From Chitinophaga sp. MM2321 (GTDB lineage: Bacteria; Bacteroidota; Bacteroidia; Chitinophagales; Chitinophagaceae): a stretch of DNA of 64,000 bases. Positions 1-8,779 of the stretch are shown here, in pieces. The stretch is taken from NCBI RefSeq assembly GCF_964033635.1, contig NZ_OZ035533.1, positions 6,233,001 through 6,297,000 on the forward strand, in the 5' to 3' direction. Every line of letters starts with the position of its first letter. Positions within the stretch are counted from its first letter, which is position 1. Made by a program: the position numbers and the translations under genes. The notes beneath the pieces were generated by a model, which saw nothing but the letters and a program-made list of their open reading frames with translations, was not told the DNA's origin and made no database searches.

Positions 1-1645
1 CTATGTACAACTGGCGGATGGCTCTCTGGGCCTCCTGCCGGAAGAATGGCTGCGCAAATATTCCCTGTTATTTAAAGTAGGGGAAGAAAAAGATAAAGGA
101 CTAAAACTCAGCAAATACAATTTCAGCGTTATTGATGAATTGTACGAGTTTATAGATGATGAAGCGGTGGTGATAGAGCTGGAACAGAAGCGTAGAAAGC
201 TGTTGCAGTTTGATGAGATCCGCAATATTGAGCTACCTCCTAACCTGCATGCAACGCTGCGTCCTTACCAGGAAAGCGGCTTCCAGTGGCTCAACTACCT
301 GGATGAAATCAAGTGGGGCGGTATCCTTGCGGATGATATGGGTTTGGGTAAAACCATTCAGGCGCTTACTTTCCTGCAGTATTATAAAAACAAGAGCGGC
401 AAGTGCATGGCGTTGGTGGTTTGTCCTACTACGCTGATCTATAACTGGGAAAATGAGATCCGGAAATTTACACCGGACATCAGGCATCATATTCATCACG
501 GGCCTGCCCGTCTTAAAAGTCCGGAGGAGCTGGGCAAGTTTGATGTTATCATCACTACCTACGGTACTCTGCGCAGCGATATTCAAACCCTCATAAAGCT
601 GGAGTTTGACTATGTGGTCCTTGATGAATCGCAGGCTATCAAGAACCCGCAATCAAAGGTGACCAAAGCGGCGCAGTTGCTTCATACAAAAAACAGGCTG
701 GCATTGAGCGGTACGCCAATGCAGAATAATACATTCGATATTTATGCGCAGATGAACTTCCTCAACCCCGGCATGCTGGGTAGTGTGGACTTTTTCCGTA
801 ATGAGTTTGCTACTCCTATCGACAAGTTCCAGGATGAGGAAAGAAAAGAACATCTGCGTAAACTGATCTATCCGTTTATTCTTCGCCGTACCAAAGAACA
901 GGTAGCGAAGGACCTGCCGGAAAAAATAGAAACTGTGATCTTCTGCGAAATGGATGCAGAACAGCGGCATATTTATGATGCTTACCGCAATACTTATCGT
1001 TCAAAAATCCTGGGCGTAATAGAAGACCAGGGCATGGAACGTTCGCAGCTAACCATTTTGCAGGGTCTCATGAAACTGCGGCAGATCTGTGATTCGCCTG
1101 CCATCCTGAATGATACCGAGCAATATCCGAATCACTCAGTAAAGTTGCATGAGCTTACCCGCGAAATAGCAGAGAACATCGGCAACCATAAGGTGCTGGT
1201 ATTCTCCCAGTTCCTGGGTATGTTGGGACTGATCCGCGAGCGGTTGCAACATATGAAGATCTCCTACGAATATTTTGATGGCAGTACTTCCACGATGGAT
1301 CGTGAAAAAGCTATTCAGAATTTCCAGAATAACGACGAATGCCGCGTATTCCTGATTTCACTGAAAGCCGGTGGTGTAGGTCTTAACCTCACCGCAGCCG
1401 ACTACGTATACATAGTAGACCCCTGGTGGAATCCGGCTGTGGAACAACAAGCCATTGACCGTACTCACCGTATCGGGCAAACGAAAAATATTTTTGCTTA
1501 CCGCATGATCTGTAAAGACACTGTGGAAGAAAAAATATTGCAGTTGCAGGAACGTAAGAAGTCACTGGTGAAAGAAATCATTTCCGATGATAGCGGTTTT
1601 GTAAAGAAACTGACGAAGGAAGACGTGTTGTATCTGTTTAGTTAG
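1..1645 (+). CDS. SNF2-family helicase, C-terminal part (5' end outside window)
   Basis: The reading frame is open from base 2, so the gene begins before the window; the TTG at 140 is internal. The visible 547 codons hold a complete SNF2 ATPase: motif I DDMGLGKT, a motif II that reads DESQ instead of DEAH, motif III SGTPMQN, and motif VI QAIDRTHRIGQ, followed by the usual VEEKILQLQ helix. Proteins of this type remodel or translocate along double-stranded DNA; bacterial members (RapA/HepA-like) often have a long N-terminal SWIM or SNF2-associated region, which would lie upstream. The stop at 1643-1645 is 39 bases before the next gene, a nucleotidyltransferase of a toxin-antitoxin pair, with no sign that the two work together. 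Confidence 0.93.
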   Translation, partial: YVQLADGSLGLLPEEWLRKYSLLFKVGEEKDKGLKLSKYNFSVIDELYEFIDDEAVVIELEQKRRKLLQFDEIRNIELPPNLHATLRPYQESGFQWLNYLDEIKWGGILADDMGLGKTIQALTFLQYYKNKSGKCMALVVCPTTLIYNWENEIRKFTPDIRHHIHHGPARLKSPEELGKFDVIITTYGTLRSDIQTLIKLEFDYVVLDESQAIKNPQSKVTKAAQLLHTKNRLALSGTPMQNNTFDIYAQMNFLNPGMLGSVDFFRNEFATPIDKFQDEERKEHLRKLIYPFILRRTKEQVAKDLPEKIETVIFCEMDAEQRHIYDAYRNTYRSKILGVIEDQGMERSQLTILQGLMKLRQICDSPAILNDTEQYPNHSVKLHELTREIAENIGNHKVLVFSQFLGMLGLIRERLQHMKISYEYFDGSTSTMDREKAIQNFQNNDECRVFLISLKAGGVGLNLTAADYVYIVDPWWNPAVEQQAIDRTHRIGQTKNIFAYRMICKDTVEEKILQLQERKKSLVKEIISDDSGFVKKLTKEDVLYLFS

Positions 1646-1684
1646 TGAATTGGAGGGGTAAGGAATAAGGCTTAAATTTGGTTT

Positions 1685-1978
1685 ATGCAGCTCTCCCAAA
1701 AAGATATCGGAATAATTCAGCAGTACTTTGCAGATCAACCTGTGAAGAAAGCCTTTCTGTTTGGATCTCAGGTAAGAGATGAGGCGGATGAAAACAGTGA
1801 TATTGATATACTGGTAGAGTTGGACTATACTAAATATATCGGTTTAGGGTTTATTAAAATGCAACAGGATCTTGAAGAGCAATTGCAAAAAAAAGTAGAC
1901 CTTATTTCAGAAAGAGCACTTTCAAAGTTTATTCTTCCTTTTGTAGATTCTGAAAAACAATTGATCTATGAGAGGTAG
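1685..1978 (+). CDS. mntA: MntA-type minimal nucleotidyltransferase (antitoxin)
   Basis: This 97-residue protein carries the nucleotidyltransferase signature near residues 27-42: a GS pair followed by DSDIDI, which matches the GS-x10-DxD pattern of MNT proteins. It has the normal length of the family and little outside the catalytic fold. In characterised MntA/HepT pairs the MNT protein adenylylates a tyrosine in the HEPN partner and so silences its RNase activity. The next gene encodes that HEPN partner and overlaps this one by 11 bases (or starts 1 base after it), so the two are translated together. The assignment as antitoxin is from family knowledge; the motif and pairing are visible. Confidence 0.88.
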   Translation: MQLSQKDIGIIQQYFADQPVKKAFLFGSQVRDEADENSDIDILVELDYTKYIGLGFIKMQQDLEEQLQKKVDLISERALSKFILPFVDSEKQLIYER

Positions 1979-2312
1979 AATGGGTGATAAGCAAAGGTTA
2001 CAGCATATTGCGGAAGCAATAAAGGAAATCGAAAGCTATACTACTGGCAAATCTCTTTCAGACTTCATTGAAAACTCCATGATGCGCTTTGCTTCAGTAA
2101 AGCAGATCGAGATCATTGGAGAGGCGGCTAACCTGCTTACCAAAGAATTGCGTGAAAATTATCCTGATGTTGCATGGCGTCAGATCATTGGGCTTAGGCA
2201 TATTTTGGTACATGATTACTTTGGAATAGATGCGGAAGTTATCTGGCAGATTGTTGAAACTGATCTACCTGTATTAAAAGAAAGGATAGATTTTATCCTC
2301 GATAATATATAA
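1968..2312 (+). CDS. hepT: HepT-type HEPN RNase toxin (DUF86)
   Basis: The product is a 114-residue all-helical HEPN-domain protein. Near its C-terminal third it reads [12 protein letters not shown], which fits the R-x4-H-x-Y motif of HepT toxins: R and H form the RNase site and Y is the residue modified by MntA. Two starts are possible. The ATG at 1968 overlaps the end of mntA by 11 bases, and the ATG at 1980 starts just after the mntA stop and gives a product 4 residues shorter. The gene is followed at once by a strong terminator, so mntA-hepT is a self-contained two-gene operon. All key residues are present, so the toxin appears intact. Confidence 0.88.
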   Translation: MRGRMGDKQRLQHIAEAIKEIESYTTGKSLSDFIENSMMRFASVKQIEIIGEAANLLTKELRENYPDVAWRQIIGLRHILVHDYFGIDAEVIWQIVETDLPVLKERIDFILDNI

Positions 2313-2322
2313 TATTTTTTTT

Positions 2323-2369
2323 AGTGAGATATTTATTTGCCCTCCGGCGAGAATATCTCACTTTTTTTA
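2323..2369 (+). terminator. Rho-independent terminator after hepT
   Basis: An 11-base perfect inverted repeat (AGTGAGATATT at 2323-2333, AATATCTCACT at 2352-2362) encloses an 18-base loop and is followed by seven T residues. It begins 11 bases after the hepT stop, which fits termination of the toxin-antitoxin operon. Confidence 0.75.
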
Positions 2370-2471
2370 TGCGGCTATAGCATCACCTTTCACTTTTTGC
2401 ATCCACCCTTCAGTTTCTGCATGGCAAACAGCAATGGCATACCCCTCTCCTTTTTGCTGATTTAAATTTAT

Positions 2472-2517
2472 AGCGTTGATAAACAGGTGGTTATGCCTAT
2501 TTAGCAACGCTTTTTTT
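2472..2517 (+). terminator. Terminator-like hairpin upstream of the kdp locus
   Basis: AGCGTTG (2472-2478) pairs with CAACGCT (2505-2511), with further partial pairing in the loop, and a run of T residues follows. It lies about 160 bases after hepT, beyond its own terminator, and 54 bases before the first kdp-linked gene. It could be a second terminator that insulates the kdp operon, or an attenuator if transcription of the kdp operon starts further upstream. Confidence 0.45.
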
Positions 2518-2570
2518 ATTGCTGGCACTCCGCTGGTATCGCTGGTACTGTATCAAAACATTTGATCCAT

Positions 2571-2912
2571 ATGTTACCAGATTCAAAAATCTCCCATTTA
2601 ATTGGTTTGCAGATTCCCGGATTATCATTTCCTATGCAGCAGCTCCCGACAACAGAACGGATCTGTAAAGTGATTCATACGTTTGCTGACTATACGGGCA
2701 AGATGATCCGGGAAGAGCAACTCCAGGAAGTAAAGCGTTGTTTTACCATTGCAGGTGTATTATACCGAAACGGCAGCAGCCTGTTACGCAATGCTATTGA
2801 GAGCGTATTTATGTATGCCCTGTCTCCTTTGCTCGGTATGCAGCATAAAGCACTACTTCCGATATCTCTCCGGACAGTCAGGATTCAACATTTACAAACC
2901 ATCGCTATTTAA
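2571..2912 (+). CDS. Small kdp-linked protein of unknown function
   Basis: This 113-residue protein has no signal peptide or catalytic motif that can be recognised. The ATG at 2571 is preferred to an in-frame TTG three codons earlier. The middle (about residues 40-90) is a helical stretch with a cysteine (VKRCF) followed by NAIESVFMYALS, a pattern remembered from a family of small Bacteroidota proteins often annotated as DUF7674; this could not be checked. The last 20 residues look unstructured and may be variable. It ends 11 bases before a hydrophobic microprotein and kdpF, so it is probably the first gene of the kdp transcript. A regulatory or accessory role in potassium uptake is only a guess from position. 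Confidence 0.55.
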   Translation: MLPDSKISHLIGLQIPGLSFPMQQLPTTERICKVIHTFADYTGKMIREEQLQEVKRCFTIAGVLYRNGSSLLRNAIESVFMYALSPLLGMQHKALLPISLRTVRIQHLQTIAI

Positions 2913-2923
2913 AAAAATCTTTT

Positions 2924-3010
2924 ATGATCATGACAATGCTATTGGTAGTAGCGGGATTAGCCTGCTTTGCCTTATTCTTTAAATCAGTAGATTTTTTTGA
3001 AAAGATCTAA
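2924..3010 (+). CDS. Hydrophobic microprotein upstream of kdpF
   Basis: This 28-codon frame (ATG 2924, TAA 3008-3010) encodes a single hydrophobic helix of about 20 residues followed by the charged end KSVDFFEKI. It sits 11 bases after the previous gene and 15 bases before kdpF, in the same direction. The layout (one membrane helix and a short polar C-terminal tail) resembles KdpF, but the sequence is different, so it could be a second small subunit of the Kdp pump or a diverged copy of KdpF. ATG codons at 2930 and 2936 are alternative starts. There is no RNA or protein evidence here; support comes from the clean frame, spacing and helix. Confidence 0.5.
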   Translation: MIMTMLLVVAGLACFALFFKSVDFFEKI

Positions 3011-3025
3011 TTAAACACTGGAACG

Positions 3026-3103
3026 ATGACCGCATTATTTGTGCTATCAATACTGGTTTTCGGCTACATGATCTACGTGTTGCTGAAGCCCGAAAAATTC
3101 TAA
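3026..3103 (+). CDS. kdpF: KdpF, small stabilising subunit of the Kdp K+ pump
   Basis: The 25-residue product is one transmembrane helix ending in YVLLKPEKF, which is the hallmark end of KdpF (the E. coli protein is of similar size and has a closely similar tail). KdpF is a single-pass subunit that stabilises the KdpABC complex in the inner membrane. The frame starts at ATG 3026, 15 bases after the preceding microprotein, and stops 55 bases before kdpA, the conserved kdpF-kdpA order. It is easily missed by gene callers because of its length. Confidence 0.85.
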   Translation: MTALFVLSILVFGYMIYVLLKPEKF

Positions 3104-3158
3104 GTGAGCCGCATTACTCCTACGGCTACACGCAAAAGCTCTTTAACTAACTATAGAA

Positions 3159-4877
3159 ATGACAACAGAAATATTAGGCGTTATTGCCACCTATGGGCTA
3201 ACACTGTTACTGGCCTGGCCATTGGCGAGGTACATTGTAAAAATATTCAAAGGGGAAAAGACCTGGTCTGATTTCATGGCGCCGATGGAACGCCTGTTCT
3301 TCAAAATAGCAGGTATCAATCCGAAAGAAGAGATGACCTGGAAAGAGCACCTGAAGGCGCTTCTCACCATCAACGCTGTGTGGTTTGTGTATGCCTTTTT
3401 TATGTTGATGTTCCAGGATAAATTACCACTCAATCCTGATGGAAACCCGGGCCAGTCTGCTGATCTGGCGTTTAATACCGCCATCAGCTTTCTGGTCAAC
3501 TGTAACCTGCAACACTATTCCGGTGAAACAGGTGTTACCTATTTCACGCAGTTGTTTGTACTGGCATTCCTGCAATTTGTAAGTGCTGCTACGGGTATTG
3601 CTGCACTGATTGTAGTGTTCAAGGCAATGAAAGAAAAAACGGCTACGAAGCTGGGTAACTTCTGGGAGTTTTTTCTGAAAACGATTACGCGAATACTGTT
3701 GCCTATCAGTATTGTGCTGGCGCTCATTCTTCTCTTCAATGGAACGCCTGCCAGCTATGCGGGTAAAGACACGGTTGTCACCATGCAGGGCGATACCGTT
3801 CAGGTTTCACGCGGACCGGCAGCAGGATTTGTTGCCATTAAGCACCTGGGAACCAATGGTGGTGGCTGGTTCGGCGCCAACTCCGCACATCCGCTGGAGA
3901 ACCCCAACTATGTCACCTGGATGACAGAAATGTTTGCGCAGGTAGTCATTCCTATTGCGATGGTGTTTGCGCTGGGCATGTTTGTTAACAGGCGCAAATT
4001 CTCGTACGTCATTTTTGGTATCATGACCATTGGGATGGTCTGTTTACTGATCCCCTCCATGCAGGCAGAGATGAACGGAAATCCTGCTATTGCGCACATG
4101 GGTATACAACAGGCCACGGGGGCTATGGAAGGAAAGGAAGTGCGGTTCGGGCCTGCGGCCACCGGTTATTGGAGTACCGTAACAACTATTATCTCCACCG
4201 GCTCCGTATGCGGCTGGCACGACAGCATGATGCCTATGACCGGTATGATGGAACTGTTAGGGATGTTGCTGAACTGCTTCTATGGTGGTTGTGGCGTTGG
4301 TATCCTTAACTATTACATCTTCATCATCATTGCTGTATTTATTTCAGGGCTGATGGTAGGCCGTACGCCAGAATTAATGGGGCATAAGCTGGAAGCGCGC
4401 GAGATAAAGATCGCCGCTATCATCACGCTGTTATCTCCCTTCCTTATCCTTGCCGGAACGGCTTTATCATCCTGGGTACTGGCGCATCATCCGGATGCGG
4501 ACTGGGTGGTGAAACCATCATCCTGGCTGAATAACCCCGGCTATCACGGGTTCTCGGAAATGTTCTATGAGTATACTTCTGCTAATGCCAACAACGGCTC
4601 CGGTTTTGAAGGACTGGGAGATGGTAATGTATTCTGGAATATCTCTACCGGCTTTGTGCTGATCCTGGGCAGGTTCCTGCCTATCATTGGCCCGGTGGCT
4701 ATTGCAGGGTTGCTGGCATCCAAGAAATATATTCCTGCCGCTGCGGGTACGCTGAAAACAGATTCGCTCACTTTCGGCGCCATGACATTTGCCGTCATTA
4801 TTATACTGACAGCACTGTCGTACTTCCCTGCGCTGGCATTGGGCCCTTTAGCAGAATACTTTTCCCTGTACAGATGA
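3159..4877 (+). CDS. kdpA: KdpA, K+-translocating subunit of Kdp ATPase
   Basis: The 572-residue protein has the length and membrane layout of KdpA, the channel-like subunit related to K+ channels and Trk/Ktr transporters. The four selectivity-filter loops can be placed at YSGETGVTY, GTNGGGWFGANS, STGSVCGWHDSM and NNGSGFEGLGDGN. It binds K+ from the periplasm and passes it to KdpB through an intersubunit tunnel. An extra periplasmic loop with Met-rich sequence lies before the third filter loop. The gene begins 55 bases after kdpF and is followed by kdpB after 23 bases, so the genes form one operon. All filter loops look intact. Confidence 0.97.
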   Translation: MTTEILGVIATYGLTLLLAWPLARYIVKIFKGEKTWSDFMAPMERLFFKIAGINPKEEMTWKEHLKALLTINAVWFVYAFFMLMFQDKLPLNPDGNPGQSADLAFNTAISFLVNCNLQHYSGETGVTYFTQLFVLAFLQFVSAATGIAALIVVFKAMKEKTATKLGNFWEFFLKTITRILLPISIVLALILLFNGTPASYAGKDTVVTMQGDTVQVSRGPAAGFVAIKHLGTNGGGWFGANSAHPLENPNYVTWMTEMFAQVVIPIAMVFALGMFVNRRKFSYVIFGIMTIGMVCLLIPSMQAEMNGNPAIAHMGIQQATGAMEGKEVRFGPAATGYWSTVTTIISTGSVCGWHDSMMPMTGMMELLGMLLNCFYGGCGVGILNYYIFIIIAVFISGLMVGRTPELMGHKLEAREIKIAAIITLLSPFLILAGTALSSWVLAHHPDADWVVKPSSWLNNPGYHGFSEMFYEYTSANANNGSGFEGLGDGNVFWNISTGFVLILGRFLPIIGPVAIAGLLASKKYIPAAAGTLKTDSLTFGAMTFAVIIILTALSYFPALALGPLAEYFSLYR

Positions 4878-4900
4878 TAAACCAATAATGACTAACTACC

Positions 4901-6946
4901 ATGAAGAAAGATAATAAATTGTTTCCGCGGGAACTGTTGATGGAAAGCCTGCAACAATCCTTCGTGAAACTACATCCGAAACGGATGATAAAAAACCCGG
5001 TGATGTTTACCGTGGAAATAGGCACCATCGTTATGCTGATAGTGACGCTGTACTCGCTGATCACCGGGAATACGGATCAGGGCAGTGCCAGTTATAACCT
5101 GCTTATTTTTATCGTGCTGTTCCTCACAGTACTCTTCGCCAATTTTGCGGAAGCCATTGCGGAAGCGCGTGGAAAGGCACAAGCCGAGAGCCTGCGTAAA
5201 ACGAGAGAAGAAACACCGGCTAAAAAAGTAGAACTGATTGGTGAGATCTTTACCAACGAGATAAAAATAGTATCCTCCTCCCTGCTGCGTAAGGGCGACA
5301 TATTTGTATGCGAGCCGGGAGATATTATTCCTGCCGATGGCGAGATTGTGCAGGGACTTGCCAGTATTGACGAATCGGCCATCACGGGTGAAAGTGCGCC
5401 GGTGATCCGCGAAGCGGGTGGCGACAAATCCAGTGTGGTAGGCGGCACCAAAGTATTGTCTGATCACATTAAAGTGCGGGTAAGTACGGAGCCGGGTGAG
5501 TCTTTCCTGGATAAAATGATTGCGTTGGTGGAAGGCGCCAGCCGCCAGAAAACGCCGAATGAAATTGCGTTAACCATCTTGCTGGCCAGCTTTACACTGG
5601 TATTTATTATTGTGTGTGTAACGCTGAAACCCTTCGCGGATTATGCGCAAACACCGATCACGATTGCGGCCTTCATCTCCCTGTTTGTTTGCCTGATCCC
5701 TACCACTATCGGCGGCTTGTTATCAGCCATTGGTATTGCAGGTATGGATCGTGCGTTGCGTGCCAACGTGATCACCAAATCGGGGAAGGCCGTGGAAACC
5801 GCCGGCGATATCGATGTATTGTTACTGGATAAAACCGGCACCATTACAATCGGTAACCGCAAGGCCACCAACTTCTACGCCGCCAATGGTGTGGATGCAG
5901 CAGCATTTGTTGAGCTCTGCGCACTCAGCTCCCTATCTGATGAAACGCCGGAAGGGAAATCTATTGTGGAACTGGCCGGTAAAGATGTAATCAGTAAATT
6001 ATCAGTAGTGGGTGCTACCCTCGTGAAATTTACGGCGGAAACCCGCAGCAGTGGCATCGACTTGCCGGATGGTAACCATATCAGAAAAGGCGCTTATGAC
6101 GCCATCAAAAGACTGACAGAAAAACAAGGGTTTCAATTTCCGGAGGAAACACTAACAAAAGTAGAGACGATTTCAAAGGATGGCGGTACCCCCCTGGTGG
6201 TCGCACTCAACGGCAAAGTACAAGGCGTTATTGAATTGCAGGATATTATTAAACCCGGGATCAGCGAGCGTTTTGAGCGTTTGCGGAAGATGGGCGTGAA
6301 AACGGTGATGGTAACCGGCGATAACCCGCTTACAGCAAAATATATTGCTACCAAAGCCGGTGTGGATGATTTCATTGCAGAAGCAAGGCCGGAAGATAAA
6401 ATGATCTACATCCGTAAAGAGCAACAGGAAGGCCGCCTTGTAGCGATGATGGGCGATGGTACCAATGATGCGCCGGCACTGGCGCAGGCCGATGTAGGCG
6501 TGGCTATGAACAGTGGTACACAGGCGGCAAAAGAAGCAGGTAATATGGTGGACCTGGACAATGATCCTACCAAGCTGATTGAAATTGTGGAGATAGGAAA
6601 ACAGTTGCTGATGACACGCGGTACGCTTACCACCTTTTCTATTGCCAACGACGTAGCTAAATATTTCGCTATTGTACCGGCACTTTTTGTAGCGGCTATC
6701 CCCGCTTTGCAGGCGATCAATATTATGAAGCTGCACAGCCCTGAATCGGCGATCCTGAGTGCGGTGATCTTTAATGCTATCATTATACCTATGCTTATTC
6801 CGCTGGCATTGCGCGGCGTGGCTTACCGGCCTATCGGCGCCAGCGCACTGCTTCGCCGGAACCTGCTGATCTATGGTGTGGGCGGCCTGATTGCCCCTTT
6901 CATTGGTATTAAGCTGATCGATATGCTGATCGCGCTTCTTATGTAA
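4901..6946 (+). CDS. kdpB: KdpB, P-type ATPase subunit of Kdp
   Basis: The 681-residue protein is a P-type ATPase of class IA. It shows the actuator motif TGES (the serine inhibited by phosphorylation in E. coli KdpB), the phosphorylation motif DKTGTIT with the aspartate at about residue 310, the nucleotide-domain KGAYD segment, the hinge [18 protein letters not shown], and the membrane motif [13 protein letters not shown] that forms the ion-binding site. It hydrolyses ATP to drive K+ uptake through KdpA. Length and all catalytic residues are normal. It lies between kdpA (23-base gap) and kdpC (25-base gap). Confidence 0.98.
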   Translation: MKKDNKLFPRELLMESLQQSFVKLHPKRMIKNPVMFTVEIGTIVMLIVTLYSLITGNTDQGSASYNLLIFIVLFLTVLFANFAEAIAEARGKAQAESLRKTREETPAKKVELIGEIFTNEIKIVSSSLLRKGDIFVCEPGDIIPADGEIVQGLASIDESAITGESAPVIREAGGDKSSVVGGTKVLSDHIKVRVSTEPGESFLDKMIALVEGASRQKTPNEIALTILLASFTLVFIIVCVTLKPFADYAQTPITIAAFISLFVCLIPTTIGGLLSAIGIAGMDRALRANVITKSGKAVETAGDIDVLLLDKTGTITIGNRKATNFYAANGVDAAAFVELCALSSLSDETPEGKSIVELAGKDVISKLSVVGATLVKFTAETRSSGIDLPDGNHIRKGAYDAIKRLTEKQGFQFPEETLTKVETISKDGGTPLVVALNGKVQGVIELQDIIKPGISERFERLRKMGVKTVMVTGDNPLTAKYIATKAGVDDFIAEARPEDKMIYIRKEQQEGRLVAMMGDGTNDAPALAQADVGVAMNSGTQAAKEAGNMVDLDNDPTKLIEIVEIGKQLLMTRGTLTTFSIANDVAKYFAIVPALFVAAIPALQAINIMKLHSPESAILSAVIFNAIIIPMLIPLALRGVAYRPIGASALLRRNLLIYGVGGLIAPFIGIKLIDMLIALLM

Positions 6947-6971
6947 CAGATAAATTGATAAAAGTATAATT

Positions 6972-7535
6972 ATGAAAAAGTATCTCTGGCCCTCTATAAA
7001 ACTGACAGCCCTTCTGATCGTATTACTGGCGGGCTTATATCCCCTGTTCCTTGCTGCGGTAGCCAAGATGGCGCCCGGTAAAGGAGATGGTGTAACGGTA
7101 ACGCATAATGGAAGAATAGTAGGGTATGAAAATATAGCACAGAAATTTACGGAAGATAAATATTGCTGGCCACGGCCAAGTACAGTAAACTATAATGCTG
7201 CCGGTTCCGGTGGTTCCAATAAGGCACCCGGTAATCCTGACTACCTGAAAACAGTAGCGGAAAGGATCGATTCTTTTATGGTACATAATCCTACCGTAAA
7301 GAAAGAAAATATTCCTGCTGAAATGGTCACCGCATCTGCGAGCGGCCTTGATCCGCACATCTCTCCGGCAGCGGCTTACGTACAGATAGCCCGTATTGCC
7401 AAAGCAAGAGGCATTCCGGAAGATAAGGTAAAACAATTAGTGGATGCCAACACGAAAGCACCTGTACTGGGGCTTTTCGGACCCGCTGTTGTAAATGTAT
7501 TGAAACTGAATATTGCATTAGACGAAACAAAATGA
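6972..7535 (+). CDS. kdpC: KdpC, accessory subunit of Kdp ATPase
   Basis: A 187-residue protein with one N-terminal transmembrane helix (about residues 9-30) and an extracytoplasmic domain. Family features are FTEDKYCWPRPS near residue 56, the GGSN segment, and the conserved block ASGLDPHISPAAAY at about residues 125-138. KdpC is a single-pass subunit that supports the KdpA-KdpB interface and ATP affinity. The stop codon TGA (7533-7535) lies inside the left arm of a long inverted repeat that separates kdpABC from the porin and sensor genes, so the end of this mRNA may be structured. Confidence 0.96.
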   Translation: MKKYLWPSIKLTALLIVLLAGLYPLFLAAVAKMAPGKGDGVTVTHNGRIVGYENIAQKFTEDKYCWPRPSTVNYNAAGSGGSNKAPGNPDYLKTVAERIDSFMVHNPTVKKENIPAEMVTASASGLDPHISPAAAYVQIARIAKARGIPEDKVKQLVDANTKAPVLGLFGPAVVNVLKLNIALDETK

Positions 7536-7634
7536 TGTTGGAATTTTTTGATTTACGGATTTATCTGCGAAGCTGTTTACATCGTTCGCACTTATCTCCT
7601 TTACCAAATCTCAAAATCAAAAAATTCCAACATC
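7534..7634. repeat. Long inverted repeat between kdpC and the porin gene
   Basis: A perfect 21-base inverted repeat has its arms at 7534-7554 and 7614-7634, with a 59-base spacer. Inside the spacer a second short hairpin is present (TGCGAA 7566-7571, TTCGCA 7585-7590). The left arm overlaps the last two bases of the kdpC stop codon. No T-run follows, so it is not a classical terminator, but the stem could limit or protect transcripts between kdpABC and the downstream genes. Confidence 0.7.
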
Positions 7635-7666
7635 GTAAATCTTCCCATGAATAAAAGAAACCCAAG

Positions 7667-8749
7667 ATGAGAAAACTATTGTTCCTTGCAGGCGCTTTGT
7701 CCGCATCGGTGACCGCTTTTGCCCAGGAAGTAACGGACAAAGAAAAAGAGAAAGGTAAAGTAACCTTTTCAGGATATGCAGAAGTATACTACAGCTATGA
7801 TATGAATAAACCGGCAGACCATCTGAAGCCCGGTTTCCTGTATAACTTTAACCGGCACAACGAAATGAATCTGAACCTGGGGCTGATCAAAGCCAGCTAT
7901 AGTGCTGATCGTGTAAGAGCTAATGTGGGCCTGATGGCGGGTACTTATGCACAGTATAACCTGGCTGCCGAGCCGGAACTGATGCGGCATGTATATGAAG
8001 CCAATGTTGGTATACGTGTAGGCCGCAACGTGTGGATAGATGCCGGGATCATGCCTGCACATATAGGCTTTGAAAGCGCCATCGGTAAAGATTGCTACAC
8101 CCTTACCCGCAGCATCCTGGCGGAAAATTCACCCTACTATGAAACCGGCGCCAAAGTAACATGGACACTGGATGACAAGTGGCTGTTTTCAGTCATGTAC
8201 CTCAACGGGTGGCAACGCATTAAACGGGTAGATGGCAATCAGACACCCAACTTCGGCACACAGATTACCTTCAAACCCACCGGTAAAATATTGCTTAACT
8301 GGAGTACGTATATTGGTAATGACTTCCCGGATAGCACCCGCCGTATGCGCTACTTTAACAACGTTTATGGTACCTTTAATATCACAGATAAGTTCAGTTT
8401 TATTGCCGGATTCGATTACGGACTACAACAAAAGGAAAAAGGGAAAAGTGGGCTGGATAGCTGGTATAGCCCTGTTGTAATTGCGCGTTACATCTTCACC
8501 GATAAATTTGCGATAGCAGGACGTGTAGAACATTATAACGATAAAAATGGGGTGGTTATCAATACCGGTACACAGCAAGGTTTTCAGACTACCGGCTACT
8601 CGCTGAACCTGGATTTTACGCCTGTTAATAATGTAATGTTCAGAATAGAAGGAAGGATGTTTGATGGCAAAGACCAGACCTTTATGAAAGGAACAGAGCT
8701 GAAAAATACAAATACTGCGGTAACGGCTTCGCTGGCAGTATGGTTTTAA
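7667..8749 (+). CDS. BBP2-type outer-membrane porin linked to kdp
   Basis: The 360-residue protein starts with a signal peptide (cleavage likely after AFAQ, residue 20) and continues as alternating amphipathic strands ending in AVWF, a C-terminal aromatic residue typical of outer-membrane barrels. The YYSYDMN, FNRHNEMNLNL and SPYYETGAKVTW blocks fit the putative beta-barrel porin-2 family (OmpL-like). It sits between kdpC and the KdpD-like gene on the same strand. A simple reading is that it lets K+ or other small solutes cross the outer membrane when Kdp is induced, but no specificity can be seen in the sequence. Confidence 0.82.
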   Translation: MRKLLFLAGALSASVTAFAQEVTDKEKEKGKVTFSGYAEVYYSYDMNKPADHLKPGFLYNFNRHNEMNLNLGLIKASYSADRVRANVGLMAGTYAQYNLAAEPELMRHVYEANVGIRVGRNVWIDAGIMPAHIGFESAIGKDCYTLTRSILAENSPYYETGAKVTWTLDDKWLFSVMYLNGWQRIKRVDGNQTPNFGTQITFKPTGKILLNWSTYIGNDFPDSTRRMRYFNNVYGTFNITDKFSFIAGFDYGLQQKEKGKSGLDSWYSPVVIARYIFTDKFAIAGRVEHYNDKNGVVINTGTQQGFQTTGYSLNLDFTPVNNVMFRIEGRMFDGKDQTFMKGTELKNTNTAVTASLAVWF

Positions 8750-8779
8750 GTAAAACGTATAGCCATTGGCAATACCATC

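Noticed and set aside
233..652. Minus-strand open frame inside the SNF2 gene, and many similar frames in other genes
   Set aside because: Opposite-strand shadows of genes with strong motifs; no domain or signal supports them.
2562..2982. Overlapping second frame at 2749-2982 in the first kdp-linked gene
   Set aside because: The frame at 2571-2912 has a better start and composition and meets the downstream genes at normal spacing.
7035..7436. Minus-strand frame inside kdpC
   Set aside because: Antisense shadow of a well-defined gene; cysteine- and arginine-rich, no homology seen.
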